NCBI GenBank assembly: GCA_910577665.1
Contig: CAJTOJ010000015.1
Coordinates: forward strand, 12,825-76,824
Direction: 5' to 3'
Length of the DNA stretch: 64,000 nt
Source of the DNA: an uncultured Acetatifactor sp.
GTDB lineage: Bacteria > Bacillota > Clostridia > Lachnospirales > Lachnospiraceae
The position numbers and the translations under genes are program-made. The notes under the pieces are model-generated. The model made no database searches and had not been told where the DNA came from. It worked only from the letters and a program-made list of their open reading frames with translations. Below are positions 9,427 to 17,490 of this stretch, piece by piece (the stretch's first letter is position 1; every line of letters starts with the position of its first letter).

Positions 9427-9957
9427 TCAGCCTGTATATGTGTCGTACAGCGATATCACATTTTCTTTGGCATCATATAAAATGATCTCTTCGCATCCAA
9501 CCGGCAGTACCACCACAAAAGGTTTTCCGGGATCCACCTGGATGGTCTCCTGCTTGTCCCCTGGATTGTCCACCACGATCTTGCACACATGATCCTGATT
9601 CAGGGACAGAAGGGCAATCCCTTTGTCCTCATACACGATTCCCTTCACACTTTCCCCCATGTAGGCATCCCTGCCGCCCTGGCGGAAAAAGTAACCAAAG
9701 GACAGCCCTTCATGGGTGAGATAGATAGAATAGGTGCAGTCCTCTTTGTCCGGGTCATAGAACAACATAGCGCATAGATCCTCGTTCTTCGCCTGGACTA
9801 CCTGCCAGTCCTCCTCAATGTGCTGTTGTCTCCTGGCATCCTGTTCCAGCTTATCCCCGGATACCCCAAAGATACCTGCCTTCCACACAATCAGAAAGGC
9901 CAGCAGGATGATGATGGGGATACTTCCAAATACCAGTATTTTCTCTGCTGCTTTCAT
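9427..9957 (-). CDS. Membrane-anchored protein of unknown function
   Basis: 176 residues. A single N-terminal hydrophobic helix (residues 7-27) is followed by a short charged coiled stretch and a soluble domain of about 120 residues predicted to lie outside the membrane. No catalytic motif is recognised. The soluble part is rich in beta-type sequence (CTYSIYLTHEGLSFGYFF, KPFVVVLPVGCEEIILYDA), and two or three cysteines are scattered in it. GAGGAAAGAG precedes the ATG. It is convergent with the LacI-type gene and divergent from queT, so the context gives no clue to function. Confidence 0.75.
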   Translation of the reverse strand: MKAAEKILVFGSIPIIILLAFLIVWKAGIFGVSGDKLEQDARRQQHIEEDWQVVQAKNEDLCAMLFYDPDKEDCTYSIYLTHEGLSFGYFFRQGGRDAYMGESVKGIVYEDKGIALLSLNQDHVCKIVVDNPGDKQETIQVDPGKPFVVVLPVGCEEIILYDAKENVISLYDTYTG

Positions 9958-10166
9958 GTTTCTCTTTCCTCTCTTTCTCTGCTGCTTACGGACTTACTTC
10001 CATCTTGGCCGCCCGGGAAAAATGTCATAAAGAGTATAGCAAAAACCGTTGCCTGTTGCAATCTTGCGTCTGAATATTAAGAAATTCCTAACTATTTATG
10101 CCCTTTTTCTGTCTGGTTTATGCTGTTTTAGTCTGTTGGTCTGCCAGGCTGCGACAAATTTCACGC

Positions 10167-10277
10167 GTTACTGTGCACGGCTACGCAGTAACAGCAACGT
10201 GATGCATGTGCAGTCTCGGGTTTATCACGCAAAGAACGCGTGAAAACTCCTGACGGCAGTATCGAGTGAACAGTAAC
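10167..10277 (+). repeat. Intergenic structured repeat, copy A
   Basis: 111 bp beginning GTTACTGT and ending ACAGTAAC. Internal landmarks shared with two other copies: a 5' hairpin GTTACTG...CAGTAAC, the block TCTCGGGTTT, a hairpin with arms TCACGC and GCGTGA, and the terminal GAGTGAACAGTAAC. It resembles the reverse complement of 49838-49946 at most positions. It ends 37 bp before the -35 box of the queT promoter. Confidence 0.85.
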
Positions 10278-10314
10278 TTTCACGCCGGAGGCCAACGGCT
10301 ACGCCGGAAAAAGC

Positions 10315-10342
10315 TTGACATTTCTGCCCACCCACGTATAAT
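10315..10342 (+). promoter_or_regulatory. Promoter of queT
   Basis: TTGACA (10315-10320) and TATAAT (10337-10342) are both perfect consensus with a 16-bp spacer. Transcription would start near 10349, giving a leader of about 128 nt before the queT ATG. Confidence 0.85.
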
Positions 10343-10392
10343 AAATTTCTGGGAAAGCCAGACAGGCCATGGTCCGGCTTCCCAAAACCAAT

Positions 10393-10469
10393 CCCCGGTG
10401 AGTTCGAAACCATCCTCACCCAACCGTCCTGGCACTGTCAGGGGCGGCCAAAAAACAAAACTAAGGAGA
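10393..10469 (+). promoter_or_regulatory. Probable preQ1 riboswitch ahead of queT
   Basis: Stem GGTGAG (10397-10402)/CTCACC (10415-10420) encloses TTCGAAACCATC; a second stem-loop occupies 10424-10447; then an A-rich tail ends CAAAACTAAGGAG (10456-10468), overlapping the ribosome site. The stem, an ACC-containing loop and an A-rich tail running into the Shine-Dalgarno match the pseudoknotted preQ1 riboswitch plan, and queT is a classic target. The additional hairpin between stem and tail is unusual for class I and could point to class III. A further hairpin (about 10353-10384) precedes it. Class assignment is inference. Confidence 0.65.
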
Positions 10470-10476
10470 CAATTAC

Positions 10477-11001
10477 ATGAAAAAGACGACTCTTACTGTG
10501 ACCCAGGCGGCTCTTATAGCCGCCCTCTATGTGGTACTGACCCTGTTGGCCAACGCCCTGGGTCTGGCCAATTATGCCATCCAGCTCCGTTTCTCGGAGG
10601 CCCTCACCGTTTTGCCCTTCTTCCTGCCAGCTGCCGTGCCGGGACTGTTCGCAGGCTGTATCTTAAGCAACCTGCTCACAGGATGTCTGCCCCTGGATGT
10701 GGTGTTCGGAAGCCTGGCTACCCTGCTTGGGGCCCTTGGCACCCTGTTTCTGGGCAGAAGCTACCGCGCCGCCACAGACAGCAGGACTTCCAGGGCACCT
10801 CTCTGGTGGACTGCCCCCATCCCGCCCATTGTGGCCAACACCCTGATCGTGCCTTTTGTGCTGGCTTATGTGTATCGGTTTGAGGGATCCATCCCTTATT
10901 TCATGCTCACCGTGGGAATCGGCGAGATCTTGTCCTGCGGGGTGCTGGGGCTGTTGCTGTTCAAGCTGCTGGAACGGTATCGGAAATATATTTTCTTCTG
11001 A
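10477..11001 (+). CDS. queT: QueT-family queuosine precursor transporter
   Basis: 174 residues with about five hydrophobic segments. The N-terminus (TQAALIAALYVVLTLLANAL, then IQLRFSEALTVLPFF) and the GCILSNLLTGCLPLDVVFGSL stretch are characteristic of QueT, the substrate-binding S component of an energy-coupling factor importer for the queuosine precursor preQ1 or queuine. It would act with a shared EcfA-EcfT module located elsewhere. A strong promoter and an mRNA leader with preQ1-riboswitch features stand upstream, which supports both the name and feedback control by preQ1. GGAG is positioned nine bases before the ATG, within the riboswitch tail, consistent with translational control. Confidence 0.88.
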   Translation: MKKTTLTVTQAALIAALYVVLTLLANALGLANYAIQLRFSEALTVLPFFLPAAVPGLFAGCILSNLLTGCLPLDVVFGSLATLLGALGTLFLGRSYRAATDSRTSRAPLWWTAPIPPIVANTLIVPFVLAYVYRFEGSIPYFMLTVGIGEILSCGVLGLLLFKLLERYRKYIFF

Positions 11002-11078
11002 TCAGTACATATAGCACCCCGAAACAGTACCGCACACAGCGGAAGAATTCCGGATATGGCCTGCCAGGATTTGGCAAG

Positions 11079-13601
11079 TCACCTGATATAGGTGATAAAA
11101 CAGTTCCCATTGTCCTCAAGCCATTCCCCGGTGTCCGCCATTCCCCTCTTCTCCAGTTTTCCTGTAGAAGGTTCCATCACCACCACACTGGTCTCATTGA
11201 AGCCGGTGATCAGAACCGCCTCCCCGTTCCTCAGCATGGCCAGGACGGGGAGATCCTGGTTCACATAGTAGAGCAATGCATCCAGGCTGCACCCGGTGAG
11301 ATCCAGGATCCGGGCCTCCGGCAGATTATCTTCCAGAATCTCCAGGACAGAATTTCCCTGGGTTAGCAGATATCCGGAGTTGCGCACCAGACCTTCCAGC
11401 TGGAAAATGGTATCCAGACACACTGCCAGACTGTTCTGTCCTTCTGTCCCTTCCGGCGCCTTGATGGCCATGATCTGGTTTCTGGTGGAGCGGTTACCCC
11501 TCTGCCATACACAATCCCCATTTCCGTCTGTCACCACCCCTGGCAGGGTATAAGCCATGTTCACCGCCCCGGCGGGAGATGTGAAGATCCCCGCCACGCC
11601 GTATGGTCCATAGACATAATACCGTTCTTCCTCCTTTTGTCCTGGCAGCTCCAGTTCCCTGCCCCCCTCGTATACCACTTCTTTGGGATTCAGGATCTTG
11701 ATGCTCTTTTCGTCAATGGTCTTCCTGGTCTGGATCTGTACATATCGCTGGTACACATCAATATCTGCTGTCACCACCACATTTTTTCCGGATTTGCTCT
11801 CTATGTTGTTCATGATGTGGTCTTCACCGGCTTCCACATAGGCTCCTGATTCCAGTCTGGCCACACGGGTCAATGTAATCTGGTTGTCCTCCACCGTACA
11901 GGCTGTCACGTAGATCCCTTCCTCCTGGTATTCCTTCAGCAGCTCCCCGGAGGAACTACAGATCCCGATTTTGTACATAGGGAAAAAGATCCTGCCGGAA
12001 TTCTCCTGGTAGATATCTTCCTCCCTGGCTACACCATATATGATGTCTTCTTCCATAAAGCCCAGGGGCCTTATGCATTCATCCTCCGCTACCGTTATGG
12101 TCTTCTGGGAGTCATTGTTCAGATTCCGGATATTCAGCGTGTTGTTCCTGTAGGGATCCTCCCCTTCAGACCAGACCGTTATCTTATGATTCTCCGATAC
12201 ATGTAGGCTCTCATCCCTGGTAATGGCAAACAGTCTGGACCAGGTCTTGCGCACCAGGTCAATCCGGTATACCACACCATCCAGTACCAGGTACAGTTTC
12301 TGATCCCGGTTCAGGCATAGAAGCTGTGACATCTCCACATCCAGCACCGAAAATGTCCTGTGATAGGGAATATACACCAGCTCCTCCACCGTGTTCAGGG
12401 CATGATTGTATGTGTATAGCCGGATTCCCACCTGACCTTCATATTTTCCTCGGTTCATATACCCGTACACAGCAAACTGCACGTTTCCACCCTCATCCAC
12501 ATCCAGGATCTTGATGGCATGCTGCAGGTACAAAGTGCGTGCATCGGCATTCTCCTTGTCGTAAAAGCTGAATATGACCGTGAGCTTGTTGTTGTTCACA
12601 TTATAGCCAAACAGCCGGCCGGCCACCTGGAATACCACCACATTGCCGTCTTCACTCTCCATCATGGGAATGTCCGTGCCGGTGATGCCCAGCAGGATCT
12701 TATCATTGGCATACATGTCTTCCGGCCGGGGGATCTGGTTCATGGTTCTCTCATAATCCAGCAGGTACATTCGCTCCGTGGTATAGCGGACCCTGTAATG
12801 CTCCTGTACCATGTAGTAAGTGATCCGCTTCCCCTCAGAAGTAGATACCACATAGTCTACCAGCAGGGAAGCAGTCTGGGAGGCAATCTCTGTAAGGCGC
12901 ACCACAGGTTCTGTGACCTCACGCACGGGAAGCTTTCCCCAGGTGATCTGCTGGAAACTGCTGTGTATATTTACTTTATGGAAAGAGCTGTTGTCCTCCA
13001 GCCTGGCATTGGTCTCCAGGTATATTGCCAGTTCCCTGGCCGCTTCCTTGTCGTAGAGCCTCTCATGAAAATCCCGCACATATGCCAGTTTTTCAGCCGC
13101 ATGCAGGTCATCTCCCCATATCACCCTGGTATAATAGTATACTTTCTGGCTGCTGTTCAGTTCCAGTATCACAGCCAGGGAATATTCCTCCCCTTGTTCA
13201 ATAAGGTCCTTCAAAGCAATCCTGCCCCGGATTCTATCTGTTTCCTCCTGGTATCCGGTCACCTGGGTATTCTCGATCAGCCGCCCCCCATCCGTGCTGC
13301 GCACCTCTATGGAGATCCCTGTCACATTCCTCCCATAGGTATCCACCATGAACCCCGTATCCCGTCCTTCGCCCAGTACCGTCACCGTATCCCTCATAAA
13401 GGGAATCTCCATGGTCTGGGTATACCCGTGTAGCTGGTTATAGGCATGTCCACCCATCTCCATGGATACCAGTGGCAGGGTAGCCGGTGGCATCTCCATG
13501 GTCAGATTGTCATGGCCTTGGTTCATTATCCTGCTTATTACCACCAGCGCCACCACAAAGATGGCAAAGAACACTGACAGTTTGATCGCGCTTCTCTTCA
13601 T
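11079..13601 (-). CDS. Large exported protein of unknown function with a degenerate C39-like C-terminal domain
   Basis: 840 residues. An uncleaved N-terminal membrane anchor (about 7-25) puts the body outside the cell. Residues 250-650 contain repeated beta-rich segments of the type seen in propellers (for example LFGYNVNNNKLTVIFSFYDK, RLYTYNHALNTVEELVYIP). The last 120 residues resemble the papain-like C39 fold: EGQNSLAVCLDTI (720-732) where an active enzyme has its Cys, GEAVLITGFN (793-802) where it has GHAVLITG, and EPSTGK (810-815) in place of the D-P motif. The catalytic Cys and His seem to be missing, so it may bind peptide or act as a scaffold. Followed 30 bp upstream by the methyltransferase gene and possibly co-transcribed with it. 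I do not recognise the family by name. Confidence 0.75.
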   Translation of the reverse strand: MKRSAIKLSVFFAIFVVALVVISRIMNQGHDNLTMEMPPATLPLVSMEMGGHAYNQLHGYTQTMEIPFMRDTVTVLGEGRDTGFMVDTYGRNVTGISIEVRSTDGGRLIENTQVTGYQEETDRIRGRIALKDLIEQGEEYSLAVILELNSSQKVYYYTRVIWGDDLHAAEKLAYVRDFHERLYDKEAARELAIYLETNARLEDNSSFHKVNIHSSFQQITWGKLPVREVTEPVVRLTEIASQTASLLVDYVVSTSEGKRITYYMVQEHYRVRYTTERMYLLDYERTMNQIPRPEDMYANDKILLGITGTDIPMMESEDGNVVVFQVAGRLFGYNVNNNKLTVIFSFYDKENADARTLYLQHAIKILDVDEGGNVQFAVYGYMNRGKYEGQVGIRLYTYNHALNTVEELVYIPYHRTFSVLDVEMSQLLCLNRDQKLYLVLDGVVYRIDLVRKTWSRLFAITRDESLHVSENHKITVWSEGEDPYRNNTLNIRNLNNDSQKTITVAEDECIRPLGFMEEDIIYGVAREEDIYQENSGRIFFPMYKIGICSSSGELLKEYQEEGIYVTACTVEDNQITLTRVARLESGAYVEAGEDHIMNNIESKSGKNVVVTADIDVYQRYVQIQTRKTIDEKSIKILNPKEVVYEGGRELELPGQKEEERYYVYGPYGVAGIFTSPAGAVNMAYTLPGVVTDGNGDCVWQRGNRSTRNQIMAIKAPEGTEGQNSLAVCLDTIFQLEGLVRNSGYLLTQGNSVLEILEDNLPEARILDLTGCSLDALLYYVNQDLPVLAMLRNGEAVLITGFNETSVVVMEPSTGKLEKRGMADTGEWLEDNGNCFITYIR

Positions 13602-13631
13602 TCCGGCTCCTTTATCCCAATGGTTTTCCCA

Positions 13632-14873
13632 TTATGGCAGTTCCTTCCCGCGGCTTTCTTCCCCACAGCATTCCCCCTCCTGTAGCAATTGCTGCAGCGT
13701 AGGTTTCACCTGCAGGAAATCCATCACCTGATCCAGGGCAGACCTCTTCCCCCCAGGGCGCATCCCGTCCCGCTTTACCGCCCGGATCAAAATATTCTTG
13801 GGTGTATGTTCCATATCAATAAATTCCAGGATCTGGGTGTCATACCCACACTGCTCCAGCATACCCGCCCGCAAGGCATCTGTAATCAGGGCCGCCATGC
13901 GTTCTTTTATCAGACCATACTTCAGAACCGGCCTAAGCTGGTCGCAACGGATCTGTCCATTCAGCTCATGCTGGCAGCAGGGAACTGCCAGAATCACCCG
14001 GGCGCCCCATTTCACTGCCTTCTCCAGGGAATAATCTGTTGCTTTGTCACAGGCATGGAGGGATACCACCATATCCACCTTGTCTTCCTCCTGGAAACTG
14101 CTGATGTCCCCCTGCCGGAAATGCAGCCCTTCATAGCCAAGCTGCCTGGCCAGCTCATTACAGTGGCGGATCACAGTCTCCTTCAGATCCAGACCTGTGA
14201 CCTGGATATCCCTGCCCTGTATCTGATGCAGATAGTAATACATGGCAAAGGTAAGGTAAGATTTCCCGCAGCCAAAGTCTACAATCCGTATGGTTCTGTC
14301 TCCAGGAAGGCCCTCCAGCACATCCTCGATAAATTCCAGATACCGGTTGATCTGACGGAATTTATCATATCTGGCTTTTACCACTCTCCCCTCCGGCGTC
14401 TGAACCCCCAGGCCTACCAGGAAGTCCACTGGCTGTCCTTCTTTTAATATATATTGTTTCGAACGGTTGTGGGCCAGGGAACGGGCTTCCCCGCCGCTGC
14501 CATTTCCGGCAGCAGCACCCCCTGCCCCTGCAACACCCTCCGCATTTTTCTTCCTCCGTTTTATGGTTATGGTACCCTTCTTTCCAGACAGCACCGTGAT
14601 CTCCTCCACCGATGTTTCTATCCGGGCCTGCTTGTACCTCTCCAGCATATAGGTTTCCAGACGATGGGCCATTGCAGCAGCATCCAGGTTGGTATGGAAT
14701 ACCTGGTTTGCCTGATAAAGAGCCTCCTGGAACCAAAGCGTCTCTGCCATTCTCACAGGACGGATCTTCACCCTGGATCCCTTCCAGGCAGCTTGCCTGG
14801 CATTGCTCAGTACCATGTCATACAGCTCCTCGTCCAGTACCTGGACGAAGAGTTCCCGCAATTTCTTTTCCAT
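13632..14873 (-). CDS. Class I SAM-dependent methyltransferase (Methyltransf_32-like)
   Basis: 413 residues. The Rossmann core is clear: IRIVDFGCGKSYLTFAMYY (motif I, about residue 210), VTGLDLKE (motif II), FRQGDISSF and VVSLHACDKATD, followed by AVPCCQHELN. The HACD and PCCQHE pattern is characteristic of the Methyltransf_32/GSTCD-type family; the substrate is unknown, with RNA a reasonable guess. A GTG at 14915 would extend the protein, but GGGAG lies six bases before the ATG at 14873. A Gly/Ala-rich low-complexity linker (about residues 110-135) separates an N-terminal domain from the catalytic domain. It sits downstream of the ATP synthase operon and a small unknown gene. Confidence 0.85.
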   Translation of the reverse strand: MEKKLRELFVQVLDEELYDMVLSNARQAAWKGSRVKIRPVRMAETLWFQEALYQANQVFHTNLDAAAMAHRLETYMLERYKQARIETSVEEITVLSGKKGTITIKRRKKNAEGVAGAGGAAAGNGSGGEARSLAHNRSKQYILKEGQPVDFLVGLGVQTPEGRVVKARYDKFRQINRYLEFIEDVLEGLPGDRTIRIVDFGCGKSYLTFAMYYYLHQIQGRDIQVTGLDLKETVIRHCNELARQLGYEGLHFRQGDISSFQEEDKVDMVVSLHACDKATDYSLEKAVKWGARVILAVPCCQHELNGQIRCDQLRPVLKYGLIKERMAALITDALRAGMLEQCGYDTQILEFIDMEHTPKNILIRAVKRDGMRPGGKRSALDQVMDFLQVKPTLQQLLQEGECCGEESRGKELP

Positions 14874-15023
14874 AGCCATCTCCCTGCCGGCTTCCTGCCA
14901 GATACACCTGTCCACAGCAGCCTTTCACCTATACATCCACCAGTCCTGTAGCAGCCCCCGTCCCTAAGCTGCAGGAACCGCTCCTCCAGGTCCCAGGACT
15001 CCTCCCCGGGACCTGGCACGAAC

Positions 15024-15431
15024 TCAGAACAGGATGCCACATTTTCCGCGTCTCCCGCCGTGTCGGCGTTTATAGATTTCATCCAGAAGCAGCACTGCCA
15101 CCATGTCCTCTGCCGGTGGGTTCTCCTCCTCTTTCTGCAACACCCGGCAGATGCTGTCTGCCAGATGCCGCAGACAGCATCTGTCCGGATATTCGTCATA
15201 TATCATGCTGCCCTCGTAATCTGTCTTGTCCAGGATCTGTGCTATCCTGCGCTGATACCGCTTTACATCCGCGGGATACATCTGCTGCAGGTATTCCATG
15301 TCCTGTAAGACCATCTCTTCCCTGGCGGGATCCAGGCAGCCCGGATGCGCCATATAAAAAGGAAGGGGCCGCTCATTCCAGCCCCTTGCTTTCTCTGGCA
15401 TTGGCTGTAACAGTTTCGAGTGTAATTCCAT
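15024..15431 (-). CDS. Small conserved-looking protein of unknown function
   Basis: 135 residues, soluble, no signal peptide. It begins MELHSKLLQPMPEKARGW and has a helical central part (YLQQMYPADVKRYQRRIAQIL) with two adjacent cysteines (RCCLRHLADSICRVL) and a basic C-terminus (YKRRHGGRRGKCGILF). AGAGG lies seven bases before the ATG at 15431; an ATG five codons further upstream is less likely. It lies 58 bp after atpC on the same strand and may be read from the ATP synthase operon. No function can be assigned. Confidence 0.7.
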   Translation of the reverse strand: MELHSKLLQPMPEKARGWNERPLPFYMAHPGCLDPAREEMVLQDMEYLQQMYPADVKRYQRRIAQILDKTDYEGSMIYDEYPDRCCLRHLADSICRVLQKEEENPPAEDMVAVLLLDEIYKRRHGGRRGKCGILF

Positions 15432-15489
15432 AGAAATACCTCTCATCCACTTTCTTACAGCATATGCGCACGTTCTTCTAATTGTTCCG

Positions 15490-15894
15490 CTATTTCAGTA
15501 CCTCAATACGGGCCATTGCCCTCTGCAGGGCCGTCTCTGCCCTTGCCACATCCGTCTCCGGAGTCCTGCCGTGCAGTCTCTCTTCTGCACGATCCCTGGC
15601 GGCAGCTGCCCTGTTGGAATCAATCTCCTCAGGCCATTCCACGATCTCAGCCAGAATCGTCACACCATCCGGCAGGATCTCTGCAAACCCGGCATGGAGC
15701 GCCGCTTCCTTCTCCCCTTCTGCCTCATGGATGCACAGAATGCCAGGTTTCAGGATTACCGTAAGCGGAATATGGCCTGGCAGCACACCGATCTCACCCT
15801 CTGTGGTGTTGAATTCCACCATCTCCACCTGTCCTTCATAGAAAGTACGGTCGGGAGTGACCACATGCAAAAGGAAGCTTTTATTCTCTGCCAT
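15490..15894 (-). CDS. atpC: ATP synthase subunit epsilon
   Basis: 134 residues, normal length. The N-terminal beta-sandwich is recognisable by LHVVTPDRTFYEGQVEMVEF and GEIGVLPGHIPL; the C-terminal part is a helical hairpin with many Arg and Ala (RAAAARDRAEERLHG). Epsilon connects the rotating gamma-c ring shaft and can inhibit ATP hydrolysis. It is the last gene of the operon, 12 bp after atpD. Confidence 0.96.
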   Translation of the reverse strand: MAENKSFLLHVVTPDRTFYEGQVEMVEFNTTEGEIGVLPGHIPLTVILKPGILCIHEAEGEKEAALHAGFAEILPDGVTILAEIVEWPEEIDSNRAAAARDRAEERLHGRTPETDVARAETALQRAMARIEVLK

Positions 15895-15906
15895 AAGCCT
15901 TCCTCC

Positions 15907-17310
15907 TTATTTTACCTTGGCCAGCACATCATCAATACCGCCTACGCTCAAGAAATAGCTCTCCGGAATGTCATCATGCTTACCTTCCAGGATCTCCTTG
16001 AAACCACGGATGGTCTCGTTGATAGGTACATATTTGCCCTCCAGGCCGGTAAACTGGCCTGCCACGAAGAAAGGCTGGGACAGGAATCTCTGCACCTTAC
16101 GGGCACGGGATACCACCAGCTTATCCTCCTCAGACAGTTCATCCATACCCAGGATAGCGATGATATCCTGGAGTTCCTTGTATCTCTGCAGGATCTCCTG
16201 GACACCACGGGCGGTACGGTAATGCTCCTCACCCACGATCCGGGGATCCAGGATGCGGGAGGTGGACTCCAGGGGATCCACTGCCGGATAGATGCCCAGC
16301 TCCACGATGGCACGGGACAACACGGTGGTGGCATCCAGATGTGCAAATGTAGTAGCCGGAGCCGGGTCTGTCAAGTCATCTGCCGGCACGTACACTGCCT
16401 GTACGGATGTAATGGAGCCGTTCCTGGTGGAGGTGATTCTCTCCTGCAGGGCGCCCATTTCCGTCTGCAGGGTAGGCTGATAGCCCACCGCAGAAGGCAT
16501 ACGTCCCAGCAGGGCTGACACCTCACTACCGGCCTGTGTGAACCGGAAAATATTATCAATGAACAGCAGTACATCCTTGCCGCCCTTGTCACGGAAATAC
16601 TCCGCCATGGTCAGCCCTGTAAGGCCCACCCGCATCCTGGCTCCAGGCGGCTCGTTCATCTGGCCGAAGACCATGGTGGTCTTGTCGATAACCCCGGACT
16701 CTGTCATCTCATGGTAAAGGTCATTCCCTTCACGGGTACGCTCTCCCACACCGGTAAACACAGAGAAACCACCATGCTCTGTGGCGATGTTCCGGATCAG
16801 TTCCTGGATCAGCACGGTTTTGCCCACTCCGGCGCCACCGAAAAGTCCGATCTTTCCACCCTTCTGGTAGGGGCAGAGCAGGTCTACCACCTTGATGCCC
16901 GTCTCCAATAGTTCTGCCTCCGTGGACTGCTCCTCGAATGCAGGGGCCGGCCTGTGGATGGGTTCATAAGACACCCCCTCCGGCGCAGGCTTATTATCTA
17001 TGGGCTGCCCCAGCACATTGAAGATCCGGCCCAGGGTCTTCTCCCCCACAGGCACGGAAATGGGAGCACCCGTTGCAACCGCATCCATTCCCCTTACAAG
17101 GCCGTCCGTGCTGCCCATGGCAATACATCTGACAGTGTCATCCCCCAGATGCTGGGAGACTTCCACGGTCAGATACTGGTCGTCCGACCCGTCCTTTCCG
17201 GTAGGAATACGAATTGCTTCGTTAATTTCAGGCAGCTTACCCTGGTCAAAACGGATATCAAGAACCGCACCCACGACCTGAGTAACCTTGCCTCTGTTCT
17301 CTCCTGCCAT
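15907..17310 (-). CDS. atpD: ATP synthase subunit beta
   Basis: 467 residues. Walker A GGAGVGKTVLIQELI (about 155), GERTREGNDLY, and the conserved DELSEEDK near the C-terminus are all present. It holds the catalytic nucleotide sites of F1. The frame stays open for 44 codons above the ATG, but that stretch is Cys/His/Arg-rich and unlike any beta subunit; GAGGT just before the ATG at 17310 supports the chosen start. The 180-bp gap to atpG is unusually wide for this operon and contains a GGCCAT-TT-ATGGCC hairpin. Confidence 0.97.
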   Translation of the reverse strand: MAGENRGKVTQVVGAVLDIRFDQGKLPEINEAIRIPTGKDGSDDQYLTVEVSQHLGDDTVRCIAMGSTDGLVRGMDAVATGAPISVPVGEKTLGRIFNVLGQPIDNKPAPEGVSYEPIHRPAPAFEEQSTEAELLETGIKVVDLLCPYQKGGKIGLFGGAGVGKTVLIQELIRNIATEHGGFSVFTGVGERTREGNDLYHEMTESGVIDKTTMVFGQMNEPPGARMRVGLTGLTMAEYFRDKGGKDVLLFIDNIFRFTQAGSEVSALLGRMPSAVGYQPTLQTEMGALQERITSTRNGSITSVQAVYVPADDLTDPAPATTFAHLDATTVLSRAIVELGIYPAVDPLESTSRILDPRIVGEEHYRTARGVQEILQRYKELQDIIAILGMDELSEEDKLVVSRARKVQRFLSQPFFVAGQFTGLEGKYVPINETIRGFKEILEGKHDDIPESYFLSVGGIDDVLAKVK

Positions 17311-17436
17311 TTCTACCTCTTTCCTGCCGCACATAGCGGACATAAATTCTATAACACACTTCCGGACATGCTGCCTCTGGCAGCAATGTCGTCTTTGACG
17401 TAGTGCCATCCAGAAATGACACAAACCATTTCCCGG

Positions 17437-17450
17437 GGCCATTTATGGCC
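17437..17450. repeat. Hairpin in the atpG-atpD gap
   Basis: GGCCAT, TT, ATGGCC forms a 6-bp perfect stem. It lies in the 180-bp gap between the gamma and beta genes, otherwise a compact operon. No T-run follows, so it may be an mRNA processing or translation-tuning element. Confidence 0.45.
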
Positions 17451-17490
17451 TTGTCTGGCCGCTCCCCGTTCTGGGAAAATGTCCGTTCCG

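Noticed and set aside
10397..10420. tRNA-like T arm GTTCGAAAC in the queT leader
   Set aside because: No acceptor or anticodon stem around it; the preQ1 riboswitch fold accounts for it.
14807..15199. 130-residue minus-strand open frame
   Set aside because: It overlaps the start of the methyltransferase gene and the 3' end of the small unknown gene in another frame, with no ribosome site and a Trp/Arg/Cys-rich composition.
17311..17442. 44-codon N-terminal extension of AtpD
   Set aside because: Cys/His/Arg-rich, unlike any beta subunit, while a good ribosome site precedes the internal ATG.
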